DNA of 64,000 bases from Rheum nobile. Lineage: Eukaryota; Streptophyta; Magnoliopsida; Caryophyllales; Polygonaceae. Each line of letters opens with the position of its first letter. Positions within the stretch are counted from its first letter, which is position 1. The notes under the pieces were generated by a model that was given only the letters and a program-made list of their open reading frames with translations, searched no databases and was not told the DNA's origin. The position numbers and the translations under genes are program-made. The stretch spans positions 62,001 through 126,000 of the forward strand of contig WOAB01000214.1 of the NCBI GenBank assembly GCA_027886185.1. The letters are read 5' to 3'. Shown piece after piece: positions 45,420 to 55,260 of the stretch.

Positions 45420-45749
45420 TCATCTTGTGAACTCGGGTTTCCTCATGATTGCTCTCATGGGATGATTAGTGCGGACAATTATAGTATGAGATTTGAAATA
45501 CGGTTTGAGTTTATTTGATGTCATTACCAGTGATAGGACAAGTTTTTCTAACGATGAGTACCTTGTTTCTGCTGGCAGTAGCGTTCGACTGACGTAGTAG
45601 ATTGGAGATTGCTTGCCATCTTCTTCTCTGACCAGTATTGCGCTCACGGCGGACTCCGATACTGCTAGGTATAGCAATAATGGTTCGTCATCTTTGGGTT
45701 TGGTTAATAACAGGGGACTGGCCAGGTATTTCTTCAAATCCTGGAACAC
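45420..45749 (-). pseudogene. Element E first RNase H / connection
   Basis: FQDLKKYLASPLLLTKPKDDEPL is followed by YLAVSESAVSAILVREEDG, then PIYYVSRTLLPAETRYSSLEK. This is the usual Gypsy RNase H, with the A-V-S-E-S core in place of the canonical D-A-S. In frame with RT. Confidence 0.8.
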
Positions 45750-45923
45750 GACTTCATGTTCTTCTGTCCATTGAAAAGACTTGTTCTTTTTTAGAGCATC
45801 GTGAAAGGGTTTACACTTGTCAGATGACTTCGAGATGAATCTGTTTAGAGCTGCTATCCGACCTGTCAGCTTTTGTACGTCCTTGACGCATCGGGGGGAT
45901 CAGAGGTTGATGAGGGCTTTGAC

Positions 45924-46778
45924 CTATTCTAGACTGGCTTCTATTCCTCTTTGTGTCACCATGTACCCTAAGAATTTTCCTAACGACACCCCGAAAGAGC
46001 ATTTCATAGGATTTAATTTCATGTTATATCTTTTTAGGACCTCGAAGTTGTCGCAAAGGTGATCGATGTGGTCCTTTTTCTTTTTCGATTTGACCAGCAT
46101 GTCGTCTATGTAGACTTCCATTGTGTCCCCGATCTGATCTTTGAACATCTTGTTGACTAGTCATTGATAAGTAGACCCTGCATTTTTTAGTCCGAAGGGC
46201 ATTACTTTGTAACAATAGATACCTTGGCTTGTGATGAATGTCGTTTTCTCTTGGTCTTCTGGTTCCATGAGGATCTGATTGTAGCCACTAAACGCTTCCA
46301 TGAAGGATAGCATTCCGTGCCCTTCCATCGCATCGACCATAGCGTTGATATGAGGGAGCGGGAAGGAATCTTTGGGACAAGCCTTATTAAGGTCGGTGAA
46401 GTCGATGCAGACTCTCCATTTGCCGTTTTTCTTTTGGACTACAACCACGTTGGCCAGCCACTCGGGGTAGTTGACTTCTCTTATTTTTCCTGTTTCCAGT
46501 AGGATCCTGACTTCATCGTCGACAATCTTATTTTGCTCTGGGGCAAATTTTATGCGCTTCTGCTTCACAGGGGGGTAAGATGGATCTACGTTCAATTTAT
46601 GAGTAATAATGTTTGGGGATATACCGACCATATCTTCATGTGACCACGCAAAACAATCAGCATTAGATCTGAGGAAATCCAGTATTTGTTGTCTGGTCGA
46701 GTCGTCTAAGTCTGACCCGACCCTTACCGTTTGGTTTGGCTTTGAAGGATTTAGTGCGATCTCGTCAAGTTTTTCCAT
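45924..46778 (-). pseudogene. Element E reverse transcriptase
   Basis: The frame shows IREVNYPEWLANVVVVQKKN, WRVCIDFTDLNKACPKD, LSFMEAFSGYNQI (normally F-x-D-A-F-S-G-Y; the catalytic Asp is replaced by Glu) and MPFGLKNAGSTYQ. A TGA at 46160 is followed by DTMEVYIDDMLVKS, with the Y-x-D-D catalytic pair intact. It is in the same frame as protease and RNase H. At least two lesions inactivate it. Confidence 0.9.
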
Positions 46779-46901
46779 TTCTGGTTTGACGTATCGACTA
46801 GATCCTTCGCCGAGCTGTGATTGCTATGCGGTCTTGTGCTCAACAACGCTTTTCATGGAGGCGACATAGCATTCCTTGGCCATCCTTTGGTCTCCCTTGA
46901 T

Positions 46902-47765
46902 CTATTGGACTCCCCACTTTGTAGGGAACTTGATGATTTGATGGTACGTCGAGGGTACCGCCTTCATCGCATGTATCCATGGCATGCCAAGAATGCAATT
47001 ATAGGGAGATGGGCAGTCTAAGACTAGAAATTTCACATGTTGGTTTACTCCTCCGGCGTATGTCGTGAGAATGATTTTGCCAATAGTATGTTTAACTTCG
47101 CCGCTGAATCCGACTAGTGGAGTCGATTTCTTGATAAGATCATCTTCGCCCAAACCCATCCCCTTGAGGGCGTCGAAGGTCAAAAGATTGGTTGAACTCC
47201 CTGTATCGATTAGTACTCTACGTATCAAACAATTCCCAATAGACAAAGAGATTACCAGACCGTCGTGATGGTTTTCTGACCCGTCGGCATCGAATTTGTC
47301 AAACGTGACCGTTGGGAGGTCGGAGACCTTGGTTTGTCTGAACTCTGGCATCTCGGGTTTACCGCCTTTGCTTTCTTTCGCATGTCTTTTGGCTGCGGAG
47401 TACGTGTTCCCACATACGTCTGAGCCCCTTGAAATGGTATTGATAATCTTTGTATGGACAGGAGACGGAGGTTTATCCTGTTTTACCTGATCTCGTCGCT
47501 CCATGGTATCTTTGGCTCGTTCCGAGATTACGTCGCGCAAGAGGCCTTGCGCAAGTAACCTGACGACCTCTTTGCGTAAGGCGATGCATTCGTCCGTCGA
47601 GTGACCATGGTCACCGTGGAATTCGCACCACCTGCTCATGTCCTTCTTGACGTCCGGTCGGTCGCTCTTTCGGGGCCATCTTACTTCTTTCCCATATTTG
47701 TCGAAACTCTTAACGAGCTCCGACACAGAAACATTGAAGTTATAAGATTGAACCCTAGGAGGCAA
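46902..47765 (-). pseudogene. Element E gag C-terminus and aspartic protease
   Basis: It begins with the gag end and a Tat-type knuckle-like CEFHGDHGHSTDEC, then QTKVSDLPTVTFDKFDADG, then the protease block VLIDTGSSTNLL. FLVLDCPSPYNCILGMPWIH follows. A TAG near 46900 separates it from RT in the same frame. Confidence 0.88.
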
Positions 47766-47832
47766 CGTCGGACCATATCTCCAGTCCTGGGACCTGTCTT
47801 GGAAGGAGTTTACCTGACTCTTCTCGTTTCGA

Positions 47833-48822
47833 TTACGAGAGTAGGGGTGATGACGTTTGTCTCAACGGTTGTCGGAAGAGGATTTGCGATCGGATTGGTC
47901 GGGTCCATAGGATGCTTTTCGCGATTCGCGATCTTCTTCCAAACGTACCTCGGCCATGGTTTTGGCTTGGACATCTTCGAAGCTTCTGCATGGGTACTTT
48001 AGTGATCTCGTTGTAGAGGTTGCTATCCTTGATCAGACCTTGTATGAAGGCTTCGATGGAAGTGGTGACATCGCAATGGGGGATCACGACTTTTTCCTTA
48101 TTGTACCTGTTAAGATAGCTTCTGAGAGGTTCATTATACCTTTGGGTGATTCGATAGAGATCACTCGACTGCCTTTCTAGCCTCCGACTGTTGGCGAATT
48201 GGATTTTGAAGGAGTTGACCAGATCCGCAAACGTGGCGATCATTCCCTGAGGCAAACGCATAAACCAGGTCAGCACGGGGCCCGCGAGAGTCGTGCCGAA
48301 GCTTTTGCACATGACAGCCTCGCGGTTCTCCCTTGGGACGGATGCAGTCATTAGTTTTTGTTTATAGAGAGAAATATGATCATATGGATCGTTGGTGCCG
48401 TCGAAAGTCGCCATGTTAGGAAGGTTGACCTTCTTCGAGATTTCGACTCTGGCGATTTCCTCGATGAACGGGGATTCCTCGTATCCGTCTGACGCTTCTT
48501 TCTCGATCGGCTGCGGAACTCCGGGAATTCTAGCAATGCGATCGTCGAGTGCCTTCATATGTTGACTGAGTGTTTGCTGGACGAGAGCCAGGATATCGGG
48601 AGGATTAGTAACCTGCGGTTCGTCGATTCGGGTTCCTGCTGACCCGATCAGTGTGGAGAAAGTAACATTGTTAGTCGAAAAGGGATTGGCCAAAGGAGTT
48701 TGAGATGTACCCTTAGTATGTCGGGGGCGTCGGACGCTCGGGGGAGTCAGCTCGACGCCATCCATGTCAAGACGCGTTTGGATGTTGCTATGGATGGGCA
48801 TCCGCCTGGATCCATAAGCCAC
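47833..48822 (-). pseudogene. Element E gag
   Basis: Starts at MAYGSRRMPIHSN (48822). The core shows NMATFDGTNDPYDHISLYKQ, GPVLTWFMRLPQGMIATFAD and LVNSFKIQFANSRRLE, typical of Tat-lineage gag. A frameshift near 47995, just after the KVPMQKL block, moves the rest of gag and pol to another frame. About 310 bp of leader separates it from the LTR. Confidence 0.88.
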
Positions 48823-49111
48823 TGATTGTACCTACGATCTAAGAGACTTATTTTCACGGGTTAGTTGTGCGATCTCGGCCTCAGATTGGGTGGATAAGGT
48901 AGCCAAGGCTTCGGTCTTTTGGCGTTGCTGGGCAAGCTCTTCTTGTAGGGTTGTCATTTTTTGGGCAAGCTCTTAGAGTTGGTTCAGAGTATGGTTTTCG
49001 ATTGTATTTCCTTGAGTTTGGGAGTTGTCTCCGAGGCATGGCTCCTCGTCACCGGTAGGCGGGTTAATGGTCATGGTTGGAGGATTTTTTGAGATGGTAA
49101 TCGGCAAGTTG

Positions 49112-49131
49112 CCCCACGGTGGGCGCCAAAT
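49112..49131 (-). other. Element E primer-binding site
   Basis: The minus strand reads TTTGGCGCCCACCGTGGGGC immediately after the LTR, a known Tat-type site. Confidence 0.85.
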
Positions 49132-49785
49132 TGTTTTGGGGCGAAAAGATCGATCGACCTAAATCGCCTTAGACGGGATAACGAGTCGATTGGATAATGT
49201 AAAATCGATCCAAACCAAATAGACAATCAAACAAGTAAAAAATAGATGCAAAGAAGCAATGTAATTTATTGATCAATCGATGATGGAATCAGATCAAAAT
49301 ACAACTTATCCTTGAGGAGTAAGGGATCGAGTCGTGTTCGACAGGCGGTATCGGTGATTCGACTGGCAATGGTCGAGTAATATCCCAGGGAGCTTGAACG
49401 AGGGGGAATACGCTAGTAAGTCTTTCGAAAACTCAGCGAGTAAATACTGTGTGTAGACGTGTCCCCTGGCGATTGTTTCTTCGTGATATATTTATGGTAT
49501 CTTCCTCTTGTGTTCGTTACTTGTCGTCGAGATATCCTATATTCATTACATGCGTGATCTTCGGGATTGATCTTTAATGCTATCGTAATCTTCGCGTTTA
49601 ATTTCGTTACCGTTTGCCATTGATCAGGCAATTAATGCCCTGGGCGAAATCTTCGGAGCTGGTCGGATCTCGCGCGTCTGAGGATTATCCGTTGCTTCCT
49701 TCTAATCTCTTCTGGCCCTCGACTTCGCTTGGACCTTGGCCCAATTTGCTTGCTCCGATCCCTTTGGAGTATGTTGGGCCCAACA
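49132..49785 (-). repeat. Element E 5' LTR
   Basis: The LTR is 654 bp, exactly the length of the 3' LTR. Differences are scattered single bases. Confidence 0.93.
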
Positions 49786-49825
49786 AAGACCACAAGCGGA
49801 GAGCAAAGGAGCAACAACAACATTT

Positions 49826-49968
49826 CTGCGGGCGCAGAACAGAGTGCCGCGGGCACGGAAGTTGTTGGCCGCGGGCGCGGATTCCTGGCCGCGGGCACGG
49901 ATTCCTGGCCGCGGGCGCAGAGACTCGACATAAGCAGCGAGACCACAAAAACTATTCCGCGATCGCGG
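49826..49968. repeat. GC-rich hairpin array in solo LTR D
   Basis: Copies include CTGCGGGCGCAG (49826-49837), CCGCGGGCGCGG (49869-49880) and the perfect palindrome CCGCGATCGCGG (49957-49968). Two further copies with an A in one arm break pairing. The core GCGGGCGC matches the array in element C, but the flanking bases differ and remain complementary. Confidence 0.85.
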
Positions 49969-50997
49969 CCACTGGTCATCAACGCGGGAGCGAGATTTCG
50001 TCCGAAGATTTATTTTATTTTATTTCCTTTTCTTTTATTCCTTTTGTTTCGTTAGTTTCCTTTTAGATATTATTTCTTATCTTTTGGATTAGGTTTTGCT
50101 AGGGTTATAACCTAGTTAGCATTGGCAGCCTTTTCATCATTCATTGATTATTCTAGATTATTCAGATTCATTATCGTTCAGTTTTTCCTTTTGAGTTTTG
50201 TGCTTTGAAGACTATGAAGAACTAAGCAACTTTTTCTTAGTCCGACGATTGAAGCCTTCGTTTGTATTTGGTTGTGAGATTATAACTATATTTTATTTCC
50301 TTTGATTATATCTTTTCTCTTTGTGCTTAATCCCATTGATTCTTGCTGATTTGACTGGCCTGATCACCTAGTTGATATTAGTAATTATCTATTGCTAGGG
50401 TTTGGATGTTTCGGGTTGAAATCCCTTATCTTGTGTAGCAAACATGATATTCTAGGACTGGTTGGACTAGTTTATTGTAAAGAGAATTGATTACGTGTTA
50501 AATGCTGACGGGTTGTTTAGTATTGCATGTATCCTGGCTAATTCTTATGCTTACTGCTGCTGTTAGATTAAATCTTGATGGTTTCTTGATTGTTTATTGG
50601 TTAGGGTTACCAAGACTAGTTGGACTGATAACTATTTCAGAATAGGGACAAGAATATTCATAGGAAGGAATTGAGATAATCTAGGATCAACCAATCAAAT
50701 GAATGGTGGATATTTGTCTGGCTAAGTTATTTCTCACTCATTGATTACACCCTTTGCTTTGATTTACTTTGTTACTTGATTACAAACCAAAACCCCCCTT
50801 TGTTACCTTTGGCATACAACCTGTTGCACTTAGAAAGATTGCTACCTCCCTGTGGGATTCGATCCTTGCTTGCCTACTATACTTAGTTAGGTTTTTGAGG
50901 ATTACTTTGATAGGCATAACGACTTTAGCCCCGTCACTTGGCCACGATCTAGTTTCTCTTGGGAAGAAAAACCTCTTTAGGGGTTTGATTTTCATCA

Positions 50998-51369
50998 GCT
51001 GGTAACTGTTTTTCTTGGAAGTCACAACAACAGTCTGTTGTGGCTTTGTCATCCACTGAAGTTGAGTATATAGCAGCTACAGAAGCTGCTAAAGAAGGAA
51101 CATGGTTGACTGACATATTGAATGAAGGTACCATTTTATCCGTGATTTGGCTGAAAAGAAACAGATTGTGTAAAGATCATGTGTACCATGAGAGATCCAA
51201 ACACATTGATGTAAGGTACCATTTTATCCGTGATCTAGCTGAAAAGAAACAGATTGTGGTAAAGAAGATTAAGGGTGATCTGAACCCTGCAGATTTTGGT
51301 ACAAAAATTGTAAATGATGATAAGTTTGCATTTTGCAGGGACTACCTGCACATTTGGGATGTACCTTAA
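50998..51369 (+). pseudogene. Element A RNase H, second half
   Basis: It continues the RNase H begun at 16030 directly after B's TSD: SWKSQQQSVVALSSTEVEYIAATEAAKE (with the conserved Glu and Y). An internal duplication of 88 bp follows (51127-51170 repeated at 51215-51258, GGTACCATTTTATCCGTGAT). A TAA at 51367 ends it. The C-terminal DPADxxTK-type block is retained as NPADFGTK. Confidence 0.85.
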
Positions 51370-51484
51370 GGCAAATTCAGAAGATTGGCCGACGATGGTT
51401 GGGATGTACGAAAATCCGCTCCTAGCTCAGTTGAAATAGATGTGTTCTACAGTTAGGGCTAGGTATTGTATGTCTTAAAAAATC

Positions 51485-51496
51485 AAGAGGGCAAAT
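51485..51496 (+). other. Element A polypurine tract
   Basis: AAGAGGGCAAAT lies directly before the 3' LTR start at 51497. Confidence 0.7.
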
Positions 51497-52204
51497 TGTA
51501 ATGATGATTTCCTAAGTTGGCAATTATATGTATAATCAGGCTCCACTTATAACAAATTATTAGAGATAGGGTTATTGGGCTTGTCTTGTTTTGGCCCATT
51601 CTGTAGAAGCCCAGCCCGTTGTCCAGAAGTGAAGCCGGCTGCCTCGACCCAACCCGCCTGAGGAAACTGGGGCTTCGTGTGTCTCGTTGCTGCTTGAGTT
51701 TATAAGGGTTTGATAACCCTTATTCCTGCGTGTCTTCTTTTTCGCCGCTTCGCTTGTCAGTTGAGAGAGAGAAAAGAGAGATCCAAAGAGATCTAGGGTT
51801 TTCTCCCTGCTCTTTGTGTGCTTGTGTGAGTTCTATCATTCTTCCTTGAAGCAAAGCTTTTGCTCTTGGAGATTGAGAGAGAAGACGGTGGTCTTGCTCT
51901 TGCGAAGGAGATCTGCATAGATTCCGCGGTGTTTGCCTTCGAGGTGCTCGGTGGTGGTGTCTCTCTGGTGGTCGGCGATCTTCTTGGTTCAGGGAGTGGT
52001 TTCTTCTTGTTGTTGCCTTGTCTTTGTGATTTGTGTTTGTGGAGTCTGAACTCTTGCTCTCTTGTAACCTTTTTGACATACTTAGTGGATTTGGCTTTAG
52101 TACTTGAGGCCACGAGGAATAGGCTGTGTCCAAACCTCGTTAAAATTGTTTGTGTTGATCTTGCATGTTCTTTCTGGTTTGAATCTAAGCGATATAGTTT
52201 CACA
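51497..52204 (+). repeat. Element A 3' LTR
   Basis: The LTR is 708 bp and matches 9700-10406. Its end lies 445 bp from the NAC stop codon. Transcription from this LTR would run into the NAC gene on the opposite strand. Confidence 0.93.
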
Positions 52205-52209
52205 ATAAT

Positions 52210-52649
52210 GGATGGTAAATCTAATTTCGAATTTACGAGGACTGGAGATGAAGGAAAGTAATTCATAAATAATCTTCAATTGAGAAATAACTAGTACAAA
52301 CAATGAAAGTTTATATATTTAGAAACATACACTTGAGTTTAGTCAGAACACGGCATTCTTTGCCATGTATATAATATATGAATTAAAAGCTTCTAACAAA
52401 CAGCCTTTGATGAGCATCTTCACTTGGCTGCAGTAGGTACCTTACCTGTACTTAACCCCATAAAATCAAGGGGCGACAGAAACAATATATGTTCTTGAGA
52501 AATTAACGGATGATGTCTCGATCCGATCCTACGTACGTATATCATCATCTTTTGCAAGTCTACCTCGACCGACCCGGACGGCCAGATGGAACATACAGTA
52601 TGCAAATAATTAATGATCCAAAGATCGAAAATGTGATCCGTTGGATTAA
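52210..52649 (-). other. 3' flank and probable 3' UTR of the NAC gene
   Basis: AT-rich, 440 bp between element A and the NAC stop codon. No ORF or repeat is visible. AATAAA-like signals on the minus strand are not distinctive enough to place the poly(A) site. Confidence 0.45.
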
Positions 52650-54224
52650 TTACATGCTGTTAAAACACGCGAGAAAATGGCCCACTTGCTCATCTTGATC
52701 GCCATTAGTGTTAGTATCGAGATGGTGATCAGCGAACTGCGAGGTTGGATCATTGACAAGGGAGCATGACGGCGCTTGTTCAGGGATCTGATCATCACAT
52801 CCGAGCATGGTATTGAAGAATTTCCAGTTGTCAGAGCTCTTATAATCTTCATACAAGCCGCCATCATGATTATCCCTATGAGTATTGATGTTGGTTTCAA
52901 ACCCTTGTTGGCTATAGTTTTCAGCCAAGGTGCAGCTGCCGGAGCCCATCTGCTGGTGATCGAAGTCGAAGGCTACAGGGAGGGGCTGGTGGTGGAAGGC
53001 GGCGCTCATGGTGGTAGCTGGGTGGCTGTAGTTGGAGTCGGTTAGGCCCGGAAGAGGTGAGAGAGAGGCGGTGGCATTGGTGGTGGTGTTGGCGGCTGTG
53101 GATCGGTTCATCAGATGCCAACAAGGGTCATACCCGTATGGCCTCTGGCTGCTGGGGCTTGGCTTCTTGAACGCCCTACACACTACCCATCCTTCTTCCT
53201 GCATGCATCCACTCCAAGTCATCCAAAATATTAATTACCTACCTTTCTTAGATGAATTATTAAAAATCCGATTTCTAGTTTAATTATCCAATAGGGTGAG
53301 TACAAGTTAAATCTATTAAATTTTAAGAAAAACTATCAAAAATAATCTCAACTTTCACTAATAGACCCAAAATAATTCCAACTTTCAAGTCAATCAAAAA
53401 TAATCCTAACTTTGAATTCATGAACCAAAAATAATAAAAATGATTTTTTCGGTTGAAATTCCGGCTAATCCGATAACATATACTTGAAGTCTCTTTGTAG
53501 TTGAACGTTGTAAGCGATTCTCCTTTATACGTAGATATACATATATGGTTGTATACGGTTGTTACGTATATATGGTGAGATATTTTTACTAGGAGCAAGA
53601 TGGAGTGTGTGATCGAGTACAAGCTAAGTGATGAAAATGTATATATATATAGGGCAATTAAACTAATACATATAACTAACTTGCCTGGGGAGGAGCATTT
53701 TGGGAGGTTTGGAGGCGGTATTCATGCATGATCCAATCGGATTTGGTGCCGTTGGGAGCGCGGCCCTTGTAGTAGACGAGGGTCTTCCTCATCCCGATGA
53801 TCTTGTTGCCGGAGACCACCGCCTTGTCCCTCCCCGTCGCCTTCCAGAACCCTGCAGCAGTCGCCCGGTTCGTCCGTGTTCCCGTTGGGTACTTCTTGTC
53901 TTTGTGGCTGAAGAAGTACCATTCGTTCTGTTCTGCATACCCTAGCTTGCACTTATCTGCACCATGCATATATATACATATTCAACCAAAATGCATATAT
54001 AATTCATATATTAGTTCGATCGTAATATATATAAACTAGCTAGCTAGCTATAGGTACGTACCTTGGATGTCCCAAGGCTCTATCCTATAGAGATCGATGT
54101 CGACAATAACGTCCAAATCAATCTCCAGAGAATTGATCTTTCGCATCAGATAATAACCCACAAGCTCTTCCTCCGTTGGATGAAATCTAAAGCCTGGTGG
54201 AACACTTCGATCGTTAATTTCCAT
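52650..54224 (-). CDS. VND7: NAC transcription factor, VND7/NAC030-like
   Basis: Three exons on the minus strand: 54224-54062, 53956-53685 and 53198-52650, giving 327 codons (Arabidopsis VND7 is 324 residues). NAC subdomains A-E are complete: VPPGFRFHPTEEELVGYYL (residues about 8-26), IDLYRIEPWDIQ, EQNEWYFFSHKDKKYPTG, ATAAGFWKATGRDK, IGMRKTLVYYKGRAPNG, WIMHEYRL and WVVCRAFKKP. The C-terminal half is a variable activation region ending in a FNSM tail. Motifs RKINS, VIVDIDLY and KCKLGY point to the VND7 branch, which drives xylem vessel wall and cell-death programmes (established for the family). Intron 1 is GT-AG. Intron 2 has a GC donor (CAG|GCAAGT). The start is chosen at MEINDRS. Orthology is inferred. 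Confidence 0.92.
53199..53684 (-). other. NAC intron 2, GC-AG type
   Basis: The minus strand reads CCCCAG|GCAAGT at the donor and ATGCAG|GAAGAAGG at the acceptor. Only this donor keeps the frame across the conserved ...PPQ-EEGWVV junction. GC-AG introns are rare, but CAG|GCAAGT is their usual strong donor. Confidence 0.85.
53957..54061 (-). other. NAC intron 1, GT-AG
   Basis: The intron is 105 bp between CCAAG|GTACGT and GGTGCAG|ATAAG. It contains a short run of GCTA repeats (about 54036-54050). It is in phase 1, at the conserved NAC position after WDIQ. Confidence 0.88.
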
Positions 54225-55260
54225 CACGTTCTGATCGAGAGATCCTGAAATTATATATAACGACGTGATCAAGAATTCAATCACATATATATAGTAGCTA
54301 GGTAACTAGCAGGATATATATATATATATATATATATACTCCTGTTGATCGAATATATGTGTGGAGAATATTGTAAGCATTTTCTGGGCAGGTAGCCGCA
54401 CAAAAGATATGAGAAGATATTTATGAGATGTGGGGAAGATGAATTAGACACTTAATTAATTGCTGCATGAGCACAACATAATTGTAGTACTAAAAATAGA
54501 AAATTAGAAAAAGTGCATAACCAAAAATTAGCATTGACATTTGTTTAATGGAAAAGCTAGCTAGCTAGCTTAGCTAGGGTGGTCAGTTGAAGCATGCTGT
54601 GTTGTCTTTTGAGTAGAGTGCACTCCATGGCATGCTTCCTCTTATCCTCAATTTGCTGCCCTTCTCCAACACAGTTTCTCTCATCATCCATCACAATTCT
54701 CAATCCCCAACTCAAATATTTGCATATTATAGTACTAAAATCATGCATAAACCAATTTCACAAACAAATAAAGCGAAAAAAACCCTAAACCTAATGAATA
54801 AACATGCATGACTAGCTAATTAATTAATCGAGAGCTGCTTCCATTAATCATCATCTTACTCGACCCAAAAATAAATAAATAAATCATCATCTTAATTTGG
54901 CTAAAGACAAATACAATAAATCAGTGAATCAAAGAGATCAAAATGAATGAATCTAAGAAACTAATTAAGATGATCGAGATGCATAAATGATCCATATGTA
55001 TATGAGGATAAAGGTGCAGGAAGAAGAAGTAAACCAACGAACCTTGGAGATTTATATCAACCACGTACGTATTGGGAAGAATAGTGTATAGATTTGTCAA
55101 GATACGATAGGATTGATTCAGTACATGAGCTCTGTTTTTCGTATACTTGGATAGGGTTTGAGCCAATATATTGTATATAGGAGCAATGAAGAGAGAGGGA
55201 AAGAGAAGTAGTATATATGAGAAAAAGAAGGAAGGCGAAGAATGGCTATATATAAATTAT
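54225..55260 (-). promoter_or_regulatory. NAC 5' UTR, possible leader intron and TATA box
   Basis: A splice acceptor TTTCAG|GATC sits at 54245-54244, twenty bases before the ATG. The best upstream donor is CCAAG|GTTCG at 55043-55042. A TATA-like TTTATATATAG is at about 55257-55246 (minus). This suggests a leader exon near 55215-55043 and an 800-bp leader intron with (AT)n at 54316-54340. All of this is inferred from motifs only. Confidence 0.35.

Larger units (their letters stand above)
30074..49785 (-). mobile_element. Element E: Gypsy, Tat lineage, minus strand
   Basis: Both LTRs are 654 bp (30074-30727 and 49132-49785), TGTTTTGGGG...GCCCAACA, with TSD AAGAC (30069-30073 and 49786-49790). 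The primer-binding site at 49112-49131 reads TTTGGCGCCCACCGTGGGGC on the minus strand. Order: gag, protease, RT, two RNase H domains, integrase, spacer, then an ORF on the opposite strand beside the 3' LTR. Two RNase H domains and the antisense ORF are known traits of Tat-lineage Gypsy elements. Own length is about 9.2 kb once F and G are removed. Many stops show it is inactive. Confidence 0.93.
29893..50936 (+). mobile_element. Element D: solo LTR of an Athila-like family, split by E
   Basis: The LTR pieces 29893-30073 and 49791-50936 (181 + 1146 bp) together make one LTR, TGATCAGCGC...CCCCGTCA, flanked by TSD CTTGG (29888-29892 and 50937-50941). Both ends resemble the ends of element F's LTR in the opposite orientation. 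No internal region remains, so it arose by LTR-LTR recombination before E inserted. It carries its own GC-rich hairpins at 49826-49968. Confidence 0.88.
16191..50997 (+). mobile_element. Element B: gag-protease Gypsy, non-autonomous
   Basis: The 5' LTR is 16191-16894 plus 23970-24069 (split by C); the 3' LTR is 29145-29892 plus 50942-50997 (split by D). Each sums to 804 bp. The TSD is GCAGG (16186-16190) and GCTGG (50998-51002), one mismatch. A tRNA-Met-type primer-binding site starts at 24071 and a polypurine tract lies at 29132-29144. The own length is about 6.7 kb. Only gag, protease and an unassigned 3' domain are encoded. The protease resembles that of chromovirus-type Gypsy elements (inference). 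Confidence 0.92.
9700..52204 (+). mobile_element. Element A: Copia (Tork-like), outermost host of the nest
   Basis: LTRs at 9700-10406 (707 bp) and 51497-52204 (708 bp) both begin TGTAATGAT and end TTTCACA, and are flanked by TSD ATAAT (9695-9699 and 52205-52209). Gag, protease, integrase, RT and RNase H occur in Copia order on the plus strand. Removing the inserted elements B, H and I leaves about 6.1 kb. Many in-frame stops and shifts show it is dead. The RNase H is split by B: its start is at 16030-16190 and it resumes at 51003. Confidence 0.93.
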
